From NCBI RefSeq assembly GCF_010183535.1, contig NC_071330.1, forward strand, positions 10,025,717-10,089,716: 64,000 nt of DNA, given 5' to 3'. The DNA is from Caenorhabditis remanei (Eukaryota > Nematoda > Chromadorea > Rhabditida > Rhabditidae). Positions 1 to 12,207 of this stretch are shown piece by piece (within the stretch, counting starts at the first letter, position 1; each line of letters opens with the position of its first letter). The position numbers and the translations under genes are program-made. The notes under the pieces are model-generated. The model searched no databases. It was not told where the DNA came from and saw only the letters and a program-made list of their open reading frames with translations.

Positions 1-1138
1 TACTGACATCCAATGTTGCAGAGATCGAAGCAATGTTCTGAAAAATTGAATTTTATTTAACTGAAATCGTATAGTCAGTCTTTTACGTTTGCAGATCCCT
101 TACAATTTTCTCTTTCATTCAGTATTTGCCCTTTTGAAAGAATGTCTCGAGCGTCCTCTCGGGGCGTTTCTCCTGCAAGACTCCGTGCTCAATCTCATTT
201 AATGTAATGGTTTGAGCAGATTCTGCGTCTATTTATACTTCAATACTCCCTCCCTGATATAAAAAAAACCGGGACGCTCGGTGCCGGGTGGTCCTCTCGA
301 ACAACTCTCCGTTTGTTCCGTGATGTCTCGTTCTCTGATTTCGGGGTGCGCCAACAAGAAACTCGGAAAGTGCAAGCACGCGTGCACACATTTTCAGATT
401 TATAGTTATTGGAAACTCTGTTTCTGACATCAATACACTCTCCTAGAGGCGGGCCGTACCAGTCTGACGGAGGATACGGAAGTCAGTCATCAGAAAGATG
501 TTTATTAGCTTCACTATTCGTCATTTATCCGAATGGAATGGGCATGTACTATTGAAAAAAACACACGGATATGAGTCATTGCTCACAAAAGACAGGTGTA
601 CGAGTGAAATTTAGATGGAATATAATCCTGAATATCCTTTGAGTATTGATATTTTCAGCCTGAAACTGAAGATCCAGAATGCCTGCAAGTACCTAGAATA
701 CTGTGGATACCGTAGTCACAGTGAGTTGGCTAATAAAAGTAAACGTAGATTTTCAATCATGGCACAGAACAAAGAACGTGAAACTTAGAAAAAAACGAAC
801 CATTTATTATTTTCCATAAACTTACAAAAGAAAAAAAATTAAGGGAATCAAGTTAATTCTTCAAGAATAGGCTTACCAAATCTTGGGATCAGAGTTGCAC
901 GGTACTCCGACTTTCCGTGACTTTGTTAAGCGTGGGAATTTCTGTCAGCAAACATAACTACCTAAAACGAAACAGAGTTGTACATTCTTTCATCGAATCT
1001 CATGCGATCACATTGAAAAACACACTATTTGATTAGAGTTCGGAGAGCTGGTTGATCATTTTATTTCCAGAATCGTAGAAACCACATCAACGCTTTTTTC
1101 AGCCGCAGTTTCATAAAACTGACGACCATATTCCTATA
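1..1138. other. No gene seen at the left edge
   Basis: I see no coding exon here. The open frames are short, lack family resemblance and do not join across plausible splice sites. The stretch could hold the end or regulatory region of a gene lying to the left, but nothing in the sequence shows this. Confidence 0.4.
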
Positions 1139-1213
1139 CCAGCCTGGCTGCCGCGCCTTCGGCGCTTCATCCGGCTGCCCTCTCCTCATTTACTTGTTCA
1201 CCTTCTCAGAAAT

Positions 1214-1289
1214 GTGCCCGCGTGGCCGAGTGGTCCAAGGCGGCTGTCTCTGCGCAAAGAGCGCTAGTTCGATTTTGGGCCCGGCCGCC
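1214..1289 (+). pseudogene. tRNA-Leu/Ser-like relic inside the SINE-like repeat
   Basis: The block starts GCCCGCGTGGCCGAGTGG, which is the acceptor and D-arm pattern of class II tRNAs, and ends with a T-arm-like GCTAGTTCGATTTTGGGC. No proper anticodon arm can be folded between them, so it is not a functional tRNA gene. The same block occurs at about 52563-52665 with an extra 25-30 bases in the D-loop region. Confidence 0.6.
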
Positions 1290-1322
1290 TTTCTTTCTCA
1301 TTTCTCAATATTTGCGGACATT

Positions 1323-2387
1323 ACACAGGTGAACCGCTGTGGATCCTATATGTGATCGCGCGGTGGCGTATATGCAGCTAGAAAGAATCAGGGTTGTGTC
1401 CTATATGTGTCCATATGGATCCACGCGCGGTCGGCCGAAAAGCGTGTGGCGCATATGGATCGTATATGGATAGCACATCAGCATTAATTCTACCAACCGT
1501 ATTCGGTTGATTATTCCGTATGAAACACTAGAAAGGCCTAATTCATTGTTGTGATTGTTATGTAATGCTATAATGTTGTTTTACTTTTCCTTTTTCAACT
1601 TGTTCACTTTCCATTTCTCGGACTTGTACATTTTCTCCGTTTTTTCTCAAAGTTCTTCATTTTTTAACAGATAATGGCAATATTTCGTGAAAAATTGAAA
1701 ACCACACAGGATTTCATATAAAAATAAAACATTAGATTGGCGGTTATAAAACAATTTTTGATGCTCGAGCTTTTCTTTGAGCTCTGAAAGAAAATGATAC
1801 CCGTCGATGAAATTCGAAGTCCGGTATTTTGACTTTACTTCGGTATGACAAATACTTACCTTCTTACCTTTAAATCCACCTGAAAAAATATGATTTCTTA
1901 TCATACCGAAGTGAAGCGGAACATCAGACCCGAACTTCTCAACAAAAACTTAAAATTCTAGTTTCTTGAGAAAACGACAAGTTTTCTATTGAAAAAAGAA
2001 ATTTCCGCAAATTTAAATATTTTTATTTTTACTTTTGAAATTTGCCATTATCTGTTTTCAGCAAAAATAACTAAGAAATTCGCTGAAAAACTTCGAGAAA
2101 CGGAGAAAATGGGCCCGGACTTATAAAAAATAATGTCGCGTAGATTTACGGTAAACAACACGCCCACGTGTAATTCCGGAGCGTCGTTGCGACGGCCGGC
2201 CGCCACCCTCAAATATGGACCATATATGGAACGTATATGGATGCTATATGGATGCACGCGCGGCCAGTACAAGGAAAAGACGACAGCACATATACGCCAC
2301 ACGCGCGGTCCACGTTTCATTTGGGGACACATATAGGACGCTATATGCACACTTTCACATATAGGATCCATCGCGGTTCACCTGTGT
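1323..2387. mobile_element. Foldback DNA element inserted in the SINE-like repeat
   Basis: The ends are ACACAGGTGAACCGC and its imperfect inverted copy GCGGTTCACCTGTGT. The inverted similarity continues inward through GGATCCTATATGTGA and TCACATATAGGATCC and through TATGGAT-rich sequence with several CGCGCGG motifs. The interior holds a second, smaller inverted pair: ACAGATAATGGCAA near 1669 and TTGCCATTATCTGT near 2042. No transposase reading frame is visible, so the element is non-autonomous. The flanks GCGGACATT and TGGGACAG rejoin to the uninterrupted GCGGACATTGGGACAG seen at 2813, which proves insertion. The target duplication is no more than 2-3 bases and I cannot assign a superfamily. 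Confidence 0.65.
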
Positions 2388-2422
2388 TGGGACAGATGGA
2401 CAAACCCCACATGCGTTTTATA

Positions 2423-2788
2423 CAGACTTGTCACGGGCCGGGCCGGGCCGAAATCAGAAAAAATTTTGGCCCGGCCCGGCGGGCCAAACTCAGCAAAAAT
2501 CTCGGCCCGGCCCGGCCCGGCCCGGCCAGGCTCTTTTGAAACATGTTGAGTTTTTGATTTTTTTTTGGAAATTTTAGGTAAAATGTGAGTATGTATGATA
2601 ATTAAGGCATTTTTACTCTATTTTTTCGAAAAAATTCAAATAAAATTTGGTAAAAACGGGTTCCCATTTTTTGAAATCAGGAAAAATTTTGGCCCGGCCC
2701 GGCCCGGCCCGGCCCGCCGGGCCAAACTCAAGAAAAATCTCAGCCCGGCCCGGCCCGGCCCGGGCCGGCCCGATTTTTGACAAGTCTG
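2423..2788. mobile_element. hAT-type MITE with GGCCC-rich ends, copy 1
   Basis: The terminal inverted repeats are CAGACTTGTCA and TGACAAGTCTG. An exact 8 bp duplication GTTTTATA flanks them at 2415-2422 and 2789-2796. The element is 366 bp. Inside each end lie GGGCC/GGCCC arrays separated by an A/T-rich middle. It has no transposase frame. An 8 bp target duplication with a CAG-starting inverted repeat is typical of non-autonomous hAT elements. It sits inside the tail of the SINE-like repeat, so it is younger than that insertion. Confidence 0.85.
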
Positions 2789-3309
2789 GTTTTATATATA
2801 AGAATGATATTTGCGGACATTGGGACAGATGGACAAACCCCACATGCGTTTTATATATAAGAATGATGATCTTTGAATATGTAGGCATTGCATTTATAAG
2901 GAACCGACGAATCATTTACTGATTCTAGGTTTTAGATTGTTTTTTTGAGAATTAATTTTTTGAGTTATCCTGAAATAGTTACGAAATTCTGTTTCTTTGG
3001 CTCCTTCGGAATTACGAAATGGTTTTGTCGTCTTCTTCTTTTCTTGAAGACACGCATATTTTTTCCAGTAAGATTTGAGAGTTTTATGGAATATATTATA
3101 CAAATGAAAGTATTGTTTTAAATTCCAGAAACACAAGGAAAAATCTGCAATTTATTTCAAACGTTTCTGAGAGTGTCCGGCATTTTTTTGGACTGACATC
3201 CAAAAGTCGAACAGAGACGACCTAAGCCTACTCTTTTCGGCTGTTTCTTGTGGGACAAAATGGTTGAAAAATAATATGAATGAGTGTTGGTTTTGCTGTT
3301 GACTAACAA

Positions 3310-3641
3310 CAGACTTGTCACGGGCCGGGCCGGGCCGAAATCAGGAAAAATTTTGGCCCGGCCCGCCGGGCCAAACGCAGGAAAAATGTCGGCCCGGCCC
3401 GGCGCGGCTCTTTTGAAACATTTTGAGTTTTTGATTTTTTTTTGGAAATTTCTTGAAATTTTAGGAAAAATGTGAATATGTATGATAATTTAAGCATTTT
3501 TACTCTATTTTTTCGAAAAATTTCAAATAAAATTTGGTAAAAACGGGTTCCCATTTTTTGAAATCAGGAAAAATTTTGGCCCGGCCCGGCCGGGCCGAAC
3601 TCAAGAAAATTCTCGGGCCGGCCCGATTTTTGACAAGTCTG
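3310..3641. mobile_element. hAT-type MITE with GGCCC-rich ends, copy 2
   Basis: Same family as the copy at 2423. The inverted repeats CAGACTTGTCA and TGACAAGTCTG enclose 332 bp and are flanked by an exact 8 bp duplication ACTAACAA (3302-3309 and 3642-3649). The A/T-rich middle is nearly identical to that of copy 1 and the GGCCC arrays are shorter, so array length is the main difference between copies. Confidence 0.85.
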
Positions 3642-3649
3642 ACTAACAA

Positions 3650-6360
3650 CAATAATTAGGTGAACAGTTCATGAAGACGAAAAAAAAGAGAAAAACCTGT
3701 GAATGAGAAAGTCAGAAAAAGAGAAGAACAGCTAGTGGTAATTTGGAAAATAGTTGGGAAAACGTTTATTTTGTTGTTGACAACCAATTTAAGTTCTGAA
3801 AGAGCAAGAGTTAGATGGAGATTCTCACGGCTATTTAGACGTATGAAGTTTTGGAAAAGATCTAGAACACACAAATTAATTATTTATAAATAAGTTGTTG
3901 TTATAATAAACAAGAAATGAATGATTTTTTCAATAAACATCATCAATTATTTAATCATCTCTGCTAACGTTTATAAGATCTGAGAGTTGAAGAAACTGTT
4001 AGAAAAATCTATGCGCTTGTGCCTCCAGAACATTAAACTCTAAAAGTTCAAATGTGACTTAGAAGTTTTGAGATCTGTAACTCCCTCTAAAAATCTGTCT
4101 AATTTTTAATTTACAATAAGGTTTAGTTAGAGAAAGTTCATCTTTATTTAGTGTTCCTTCTCTCATCGTCGCCGATCAAAAAGTCGAGCAAAGCACGTTT
4201 TTGGAAAGTTGCCCTATTCTTTTATTTGTTTTCTCAATCTCTCCCCCAGCATTTTTTCTCTATCCCAACCGCTCAACTTGCCAACAAACTGTTGCGAACA
4301 CATGCTCATCGGGGGGCGCCGTATCGCCTGTTGCGGGTTACGAAAAGAGAACCGTTTTCTTTTTTCTTCTCTCTTTTTAGTTTACCCTGACTTTGCACTT
4401 TTCTCGAAAAAGAACACATCGACAAACTGGTTGCTGACTGACTTAGAAGAAAAAAGGGCCATCCTCATCGACCTTGCAGATGGAAAACGGGCAAAAAACC
4501 AAAAAAGAGACCACCGGTGGCCGACAAAAGTAATGCGAGTACACCACATCTTTTTTCATTTCAATTGGAGAAAAGAAGGAAGAAGAAGAGGACGTTTGAG
4601 AAGAAAAGGCAAGAAAAACGGACGAATTCTCAAGGAAGGATTCAGATGATGAACGATAGAAATATGAAAAAAAACTCTTGAGTCGATGGAATAGGAATGG
4701 GTTCTGATGAAGAACGTGATAGCAGTATTTTTTTTAAATTAAAACGAATATGTACAATAAGAATTGGGAGCACCACTGATAAATGTTGAAACTGGAAAAT
4801 ATAGTATCCTTCTGCTGGAGAACATTTTCGAAATAATGAAATAAAATCTTATCAGAGCATCTTGGAATTCAAATATGTCATTTCAAGAACTTAATTTGAA
4901 AGCATCATTCACAGTTTTCAGAAGATTCGAAAATCTGTCTCTAGTTTGATTTCACCTTCCTGCTTTTCAAAAAAAAAGCACACGCTGGGTTACTGTAGAT
5001 TTGAAGACACTGGTTTTTGTATCAATTTAACGTAATGGGATATCAGTGTTTACAAGTCGTTTGTTATTTCTCTTCCTTCTAACTTGTTTTTCTATTTGAA
5101 GCCTAAATCTCTTTAGTGCACATCGCGTCAGAGTCGCACCAGCGAATCTACTATCCTGATGAACTACACATATGTCGTTCATTTTCAGCGAGTTCATTCA
5201 TTTTTCTGTATTATTTTCTATCTTTGTACGAACCCAACCATCATCTCGACACCTGCCAGTCTGTACCAGTCGTCTAGGTCAACTGGACGATTTCAACCCG
5301 ATTTAGAAGATGGCCATTTCATGAAAACCCACCACCAGCTGTCGTCTTCTTCTTCTTCTTCGTCTTCATCGTTTTCTTATTTTACTTTTTTATGGGTTAG
5401 TACATGCCAGATGGCTCATTTCAGCGCAAACTCCGCCCCTAGAACACTCCGCCCAGTTCACCCCAAAAAGGAGAATGATTTGGAAAGAAGGTTGTCCATT
5501 CATTTGGAGAAGTAACAAAAATCTCATTCCACGTGGAATCAAGACAAGAACATCCTGATGTTCTGCTCTGATGTTGCAACATTTTATGTTGTTTCGTTTT
5601 TTCCTCTTTTTTTTCTTCCACATACACTCATTTCTCTTCTCTTTTTTTCTCCCTCCCACTTTTCGGCGTCTCTTAAGTTTGTTCGGCCACTAGCCATTCT
5701 CTGCGTCTCATTCTCCACACATATGACAAACTCGGTGCTTGTGTCAGTCGTGCTGATGCTTTTGCGCCTTGTTAGACAATCTGTGATGGTAAATGGTGCT
5801 GACCTCTCTTTGTTCATATTGATAAACTCTTACAGACCTGTATAATCTTATTCTGAAAGACAGGTAAACCTTTCATCCGAAATGTTCACTTTCACTGTAT
5901 TCTCACTTTTTGACAACTCTAGAATTTCAATCCTTTATCTTTTCCAATTCAATTTGTTCTCTGTAACATTTCCGTTGTTTTTCAGCTGGAATCTAGATCT
6001 CTTAATCCTTATCAATATGTTATCCTTAATTGTTATGCTAACCATATCCACCTCACCTAGCAGTTCATTTTTGCAAGTCCCATTCTCTAAATCTCTTCGT
6101 CTTATATGCTGTCTCGCCTGGCTGCCAGACACTGAGTGACTCCTGAAGAGACATCAGACGAAGCGAGAATGGGCGCTCTGCCAGTCGCTGGGTGGTACGC
6201 CCCGCCTATTTTTTGTGTCGCCGCGGGTGCAAGTCGGCGCCTACCCAGGGCGCCGACATCCACGACCGAGCCGCGCCCAAAGAGGGTGGAAGAGAAACGA
6301 TGGGAATTCGGGAGGGATTGGTACGCAGAATGAGAGAGGGAACTGGGGGAGGAGGCAACT
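3650..6360. other. No gene seen; GC-rich stretch near 6140-6330
   Basis: Open frames in this interval are short and low in complexity. A TTC run lies near 5346-5370. The part from about 6140 to 6330 is clearly richer in G and C than its surroundings, with GCCGCGGG, GGCGCC and CGCCCCGCC motifs. It lies just before a possible first exon at 6364 and may be a promoter region. Confidence 0.4.
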
Positions 6361-6363
6361 GAA

Positions 6364-6390
6364 ATGATGGCTGGGAAGAGGAAGAGACAA
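6364..6390 (+). CDS. Possible alternative first exon of the MEIOC-like gene
   Basis: The segment starts with two consecutive ATG codons, encodes nine residues rich in lysine and arginine (MMAGKRKRQ), and ends at a consensus GTGAGT donor in phase 0. The exon of the downstream gene beginning at 9700 also starts in phase 0, so the two can be joined in frame. It is only 27 bases, so chance is possible. Transcript data would decide. Confidence 0.35.
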
Positions 6391-7139
6391 GTGAGTGCTG
6401 AGTTTGACTGGTGGTCTCAGAAGATCCTTCGAATGCTTCGGATCATCTTACTTCTGGAACATCTTCTAAATCTTCATCTTATCAGTTTTATGTATTCTCT
6501 CTTCTCTTTCTCCCATTTTGTTCCATCTAATCACTCTTATCCTACTGCCCCTTTTTTTGTATTTTAATTCATATTTTCACCATCTCTTGATCCTTCTTCT
6601 TTACCCTATTCTTGTCCATATATCACTCGGTTCCATCCCATTAAATGTCTTTTTTTCACTCTTGGAACACTGAATAACTCTGCGTTTCTTCGTCTTATAC
6701 ACTCTCTCCTCTCTTATCTCTTTTTTCGGTCTTCATCTAGTTTGCCCTTTTTTTATCTTTTTTTTCTCGTGAAAGTCCTTTTTTCGTGACTGGTGGTCTG
6801 AATGAATAGGAGACATTCTAGAACCTGAATAGTTTCTAATGTAGATTTTAATATTGCTTTTTTTGGATTTGAGTTTTATTACGGTGAAATCCATAAATGT
6901 TGTCGTTCTCCCATTAGACACTGAACTTCTCCAAGTTGCTTGGCGACATCGACGGCGTCCGTGACTCCCGTTCGAGATGAATGCTAAAGTTTTTGTGTGT
7001 GATTCATCAATACTCACATACGTTTTCTCTTTGACCGTGCCGACTCAAAGACATTTTGGTCCCTAACATCTTATTATACTTTACGTTCATTTGTAACTTG
7101 AATCTATAAACTGCCAACTCATTCTCACCTTTGTCAGAA

Positions 7140-10100
7140 ATGGCTCGGACTATGGATCCAACTAGCAAAGCGACATTCCCAACTGATTTCGCTGCGTCTA
7201 CATGGGCTAATGGAACGGAATCATGGTACAATGTGTACTCGTGGGTCTACTCACAGGTTAGTTTTTTAATTTTTGGAAGTGGGGGATACTGTAGGTATAC
7301 AGTTGTTTTTTACCCGATTTGCGCAGAGTGACCAAGTGACCGACTGGCATCGGGACGGCCGTCTGCGCATTTCAAATTGGCGCCTTCTGCGTATTCTTCA
7401 CCGGGCGTTGATTTATAGACGATTGTCCTTGTAGTAAAAAAAGAAGAACATTTTCATTTCCTATTCTTTTCTTCTAGAATCAAAGGGTGCAATTTCAATG
7501 TGTTTGCACTTTTGAAACGGGCACCTCCGGTCAATCAGAGGAGGGCGCCGAGGAGAAAAGATGATTGAAATTGGTAATGACGCGGAAAAGCGGCGGGGCA
7601 CGAACTGGCACTGAGCCAGCTGCCTTGACGACCGACGGGGTCCGGATGGAAATCTGAAGGGATCGTGTGGGAAAGGGAGAGTGCGGCCGCGCACCACGTC
7701 GGACATCTGGCTCCCCTCCAAATCGGACTGGCTCCACTGAGCACCAGAAAGACACTCACATCCGGCGGTCACTTAGAAGAAGGCCTTGGAGGAAAAAGGG
7801 AAGAAGAGAGTCAGAGTTTTCGGGCTGTGTTCTGAGATTGCAGAAATGAATTAATTGAAAACCTCTGAGAACTTTTGGTGCAAAAAGATTAAGTGGTAGA
7901 CTTGATTCATAGTGTGCACATTACTCAGAAGATTGACGTGGACTAGATTACTGTAGCTTCTTGATAGATTCCTATTTAGAGTGAAATTACCGGATAATTC
8001 AAATCGAGCCGTAGCATCTGATTTGGAATATTTTCTAGACATTTTCATTAGAGTAATCTAGTCTTCTGTCTATCAGAATAATCGAATTCTCTCCAACCAA
8101 TTTATCAAAAAATGCGAAGATTTTTGTACTCTTTTAATTTCCTCTTTGCACTTTCTGTCAGAAGTCCTTTTTCTTCCTCCCACGAACAAAACAAACGACG
8201 GAAAAACTAAGTTATCAGTCACCTACTGTTCCTTTCATTTTCTTTTCATGTCCATCACCTCTTTTTTAAACTTTCTATTTCCTTATTCTCTCACTAGTTG
8301 GTCGTTTTATTTGCGTACCCGACAGTACCAGTCAAAACGGCCGATATAGAGAATTAGAGAGAAGAGGTATAGGTATGAGGGGAGGTCTATTGGACAAAAG
8401 AGAATCAGAGTGAACAGAAAAAAACTTCTCTTCCGACAGTCACCGACGAACCAAAACCTTGAAGTTTGATGACACTGAAGCGGAAGGGAGGTGTCGCCTC
8501 GTTCCCGGTGCGACGACGTTTTCTTTTCCACGCGCACACTCCTAAGTTCGGAATAGAAAGAGCTTGGCACGACGCCAAAAGAGAATTAGAAAAAAGAGCG
8601 GAGAGCCACACACGATGAAGAAACTCGAGAAGTTCTTTGATCTAGCACACCATTGAATGTTGCAAAAGCATGGCGTTCTTCTTCTTCTTTTTCTTCTTCT
8701 TCTTCAGACAAGCAGAGAACATTGCGCCAAAAGAGAAAATATGTCTTGCCCTCTCGCGGCTCTCTCGCTCCGTCCACTACCTGGCACCGCGCTTCTCGCT
8801 ACGTATATTCTGTTGTTGTTGTTGATATCGTTTGGAAAGGCCTTCCTCCCCTTACATCCTCTCAAGTCCCGCCTCCATGTTAGCTACTGGAATCCATTGT
8901 TGTTGTTGATGAGATATAGTGTGAGAGAATAGAAAAAGTAGTTTGGGAAAGAAAGGAGGTTCAAATTTGTTGACCACCTCTGTCAGACGGCTTCACGACC
9001 TGGCACTGTGTGCACGGACATCCGGAATCGGAAGAAAAGAACCAAAGGGTTCACAGTTCAAGTATAATGGGCCAATCCGCCGAAAACTTCAAAACTCAAA
9101 TGGGTTTGAAAAACATTCGAAAATTCTGAAGGGTATACGGTATATCGAGTTGAATCAGATAGCAAAAACCTGTTGGTATTCATGAAGGACAATGGTTAAC
9201 ACCAGCTGTCGGCATGATTCAAACATCCATGAAAAAGGTTTCTCAGCCCATTTGTAGCACACCTGTCTCTCATTTCTTCTAGATTCTACAGTTCCATTGA
9301 TGACGTGGCATCTGGTATGAATCATCATAGACACCGTGCCGTGAGAAAGAGCGGACTGGCGCGCGCCCATTTCATTTCATCCTTGACGATGAGAGCTATA
9401 AATCGTTGTCCTTCTATCTTATGGTTGCGCCGTACGTCTGTCCCTCTAATTTACAACAAAGGAAACGACGGATGTCCTTGCTTCTCATTACGAGCTTGGT
9501 GTCCGTCAGTGACACGGCAAAAACGACTGGCCCATAAATTTCGACGCGTTTTGTGTTTCGTTTCTCCTTTGAGATGAATGTAATGATGATGGGAAAATGG
9601 AAGATTGAGGAAAAAAAAGAAGTGAATAGAACGGGAATGAATGATTACGATTAGTATCAGTTGAAAAGAATAAAAAGTTCAATCAAAATCTTATTTCAGA
9701 ATGAATCCGACAATGGTGACAGTATCCGTTCTTCAACTTCTTCACAACCACAGACATCTCCATCTTCTGGATTAGATGATCATGAGCATCGTCTTCTTTG
9801 TGATACTCCAAGCAGCCCAATTGATCCACCAACATTTTTTAATAACAATAATAAGAGCTCCGAGTTGGATCTGAACACCAGCTGGTTCAGTCCACCACCA
9901 ATCACCTCTCCACTCATTCAGACGCCAGCTCTTGCTCCAGTTCAGCAACAAAAGAAACAAGAGGTATATCAACAATTCGATTTTAATTAGTTATATTTTA
10001 TAATTTTCAGAGTGAATCAAAAGACTATGCACTTCTACAAGAGCTTCTCCGTCTCAATCTCAACACTTCTCCACCAACAGCTTCAAACATCTCGACAACG

Positions 10101-11087
10101 AACCCAATCTTCTCCTCTGCCTCTCCATCAACTTCATCTCCTTGGTCACTTCCTCAAGACGAAACACATCTCCATCGTCCTGCTCCAGTCATACGCTCAA
10201 CTCCACAAACCTCAATGAATCAGAATATATATTGGAACACACCTGCAAGCCGTCAGACTTCTACATCAGATGTCGATTTCCTTCAAGCACTAAGCAACCA
10301 ACTGACAGCCTGTCAAGTCACCCAACAGACCCAACCATCAGGAGTTGATATGACCTATATCATGCAGCAACAGGCACTCGCAGTCCAACAACAACAGCAA
10401 CAGCAGCAACAAAATAATCGACAATGGCCACCGAAAGCAGTATTTCAAAGATATTCATTTATGGCAGCACTTCAATCAAAAGTTGATGAAGTGACTGATG
10501 AATACAGACAATTGGAGAAGGAGAGAAAACAAACTGAAGCGGAATTGGCACGTCATAATCTTGGAAAGAAAATCTCTTCATCAAATGGCCTTCCAATTCC
10601 AAAACTTCCAACTGCTCCATCAAGAATTGATCGAATGGTCGTTGATTTCTTCCGTGAGCATGCGAGAATCAGCACACTTCTTGCAAAGATGGAGCAACTC
10701 ACTGGAATGTCGATGCCAATAGCTGCTCATCAGACGCTTGCCGAACTTCTTCAGGCTATTTCAAGTCTTTATCACAGCCGAGTTCATGAGAGAGCACTTA
10801 TTCTGCAACAGTTGAGAGGAGAAGCTATTCATTATGATGAGGAAAAAGGTAACATATTTCTTTCCGAGACCCTGAAGCTAATATAATTTAAACTTTCAGA
10901 AGCCGGAGTCCTCGTTGAGATTCTCTGCCTTGTTCAACAAGCAGCCACTCGAGTCCGTGCTGCCAACTGGTATTGTCTCATGACAACACTTGGACCATTG
11001 GACGCGAACCAAAGAATGCAAATGGATCAAATTGTTTCCTCTGACTACACCATTCCACCTCCACCAATAAGACCTCGCCCTGTTTAA
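7140..11087 (+). CDS. MEIOC-like meiosis-specific coiled-coil protein
   Basis: Exons 7140-7256, 9700-9963, 10011-10848 and 10900-11087 join in phase to a 468-residue protein. The first 220 or so residues are polar and low in complexity, rich in S, T, P and Q, with a polyglutamine stretch just after. The C-terminal third matches the MEIOC domain: a charged helix, then VVDFFREHARISTLL and an ANWYCLMTTLG segment near the end. In animals MEIOC works with an RNA-binding partner to keep germ cells in meiotic prophase; a germline role here is inferred from the family. My recollection is that the C. elegans orthologue is Y39A1A.9. The first intron is 2.4 kb, long for this window, and an upstream 27 bp exon at 6364 could replace exon 1. 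The acceptor TTTGTCAG lies just before the chosen ATG. An AATAAA signal follows near 11423. Confidence 0.8.
7257..9699 (+). other. Large first intron of the MEIOC-like gene
   Basis: This 2443 bp intron has no exon I can support. It contains TTC repeats near 8680-8705 and TTG repeats near 8810-8825 and 8897. Several short open frames exist on both strands but none has a recognisable protein or matching splice sites. Confidence 0.5.
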
Positions 11088-12207
11088 TATTTTCTGTCGT
11101 CTTGTGACACACCTTCTTTGAAATGTTTTATTCTTCTTTGTAGCCTAGCAACACAAATTCTCTTTTGTTCCCTCCTAGTTGGCTGGACCCAATAGAAGAC
11201 CTTTCCTTTTTTGAAACCATCACGGCCCAGCCGCTTTCTAGCTATTAGTTTTATTTTCCCCCGTCTGAAACCCATTCCCCCTGTCTTGCTCCCCAGAATT
11301 TGTACATATATTTAGTTTTTACCTCCTCCGTCTTCACCCTCAAATCCGCGCACTGATTTTTCCCATTTGCATCCCTGATTCATTTTCTCAGACTTCTTCT
11401 CCACTTTTGAGCTTTTCCATCAAATAAAATCTTAGCCGAGTATCGCGTAGTATTCAACTTCAACAGCTTCATGAACATTTGTTTTTGCTTCGTCAATTTA
11501 CATTATCATAATAAGTATTTTCTCTTTTTCTCTCTTTACCTGATGATGTTGTCTCCCACTCCCTCTCTTTCCAAACAAACTAACTTTTTTATTTTGTCAT
11601 CTGGTTGTTTAAAATCAGTGTGTGAGTGTGTTTAATACACTGAACCGAATATGGCTGTTTTCAGTCCAAAAATAATTGTGTTTTTGAATATAAAACTTAA
11701 AATTAAAACATTTACAAATTCAGTGTTCAAAGCATTGATCTCTCTGTTGCATCACAAACTTATCGTCCGACTACGAATAAACATTTTTGCAAAACAATAC
11801 GAACAAAAAGGTAACGGAAAAAAATGAGAATCAAATAAAAAGTGAGGGAAAGGAAGTATTTTATTTAATAAGATTGTTGACCCAGATAAGTTATTCTTCA
11901 TTTCTCCCGAAACGACATTCCGTTCCTTGTAAATTCACATCTTTTCTGAATATGTCTCTCTTCTCCACGTGATTTCAATGTGCACTTTTTCCTCATATAT
12001 CTTTTCACCTTCTGATCTCTGATCAACACAAGTTGCCACGTTCTTTCCTTTACAATCATAGTTTCTCTCGTTGTCTGCGTCTCTTCTCCAAGTGTGTTCT
12101 CTTTCTCTTTTCCCATTGCTCTCTTCGTCCTTTTTCTTGTTTTTCTTTTCTGGGTTTCCCCGACTTTGTCTTTATGAAAACGAGCCAGAATCGTTATTTT
12201 AAGAAAT
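11088..12207. other. 3' flank and intergenic region before swt-4
   Basis: The left part is the 3' untranslated region of the MEIOC-like gene, with an AATAAA signal near 11423. The right part is A/T-rich with long pyrimidine tracts. I see no other gene. Confidence 0.5.

Larger units (their letters stand above)
1139..2807 (+). repeat. tRNA-derived SINE-like repeat, broken by two insertions
   Basis: The host repeat begins near CCAGCCTGGCTG, passes a small GCGCCTTCGGCGC hairpin, and then a tRNA-like block with a TGGCCGAGTGG A box and a GTTCGATTTTG B-box-like motif. It ends with the tail TTTTATATATAAGAATGAT near 2807. Its body is interrupted at 1323-2387 by a foldback element and at 2423-2788 by a MITE. 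Removing these leaves a unit of roughly 240 bp. A second copy lies at 52485-52741, and a partial tandem copy of the tail (TTGCGGACATTGGGACAG through the same TATATA tail) follows at about 2808-2867. The A and B boxes suggest a tRNA-Leu or tRNA-Ser origin and RNA polymerase III promotion; this is inference. Confidence 0.65.

Noticed and set aside
1214..1289. A functional tRNA gene
   Set aside because: A and B boxes are present but no anticodon stem and loop can be formed and the acceptor stem does not pair well.
2133..2922. Overlapping open frames on both strands rich in G, A, R and P
   Set aside because: They are translations of the foldback element and the GGCCC arrays of the MITE; composition follows from the repeat and both strands are open.
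4151..4649. A 146-codon open frame with a hydrophobic start
   Set aside because: Biased composition, no family resemblance, no splice partner and no upstream acceptor at the start.
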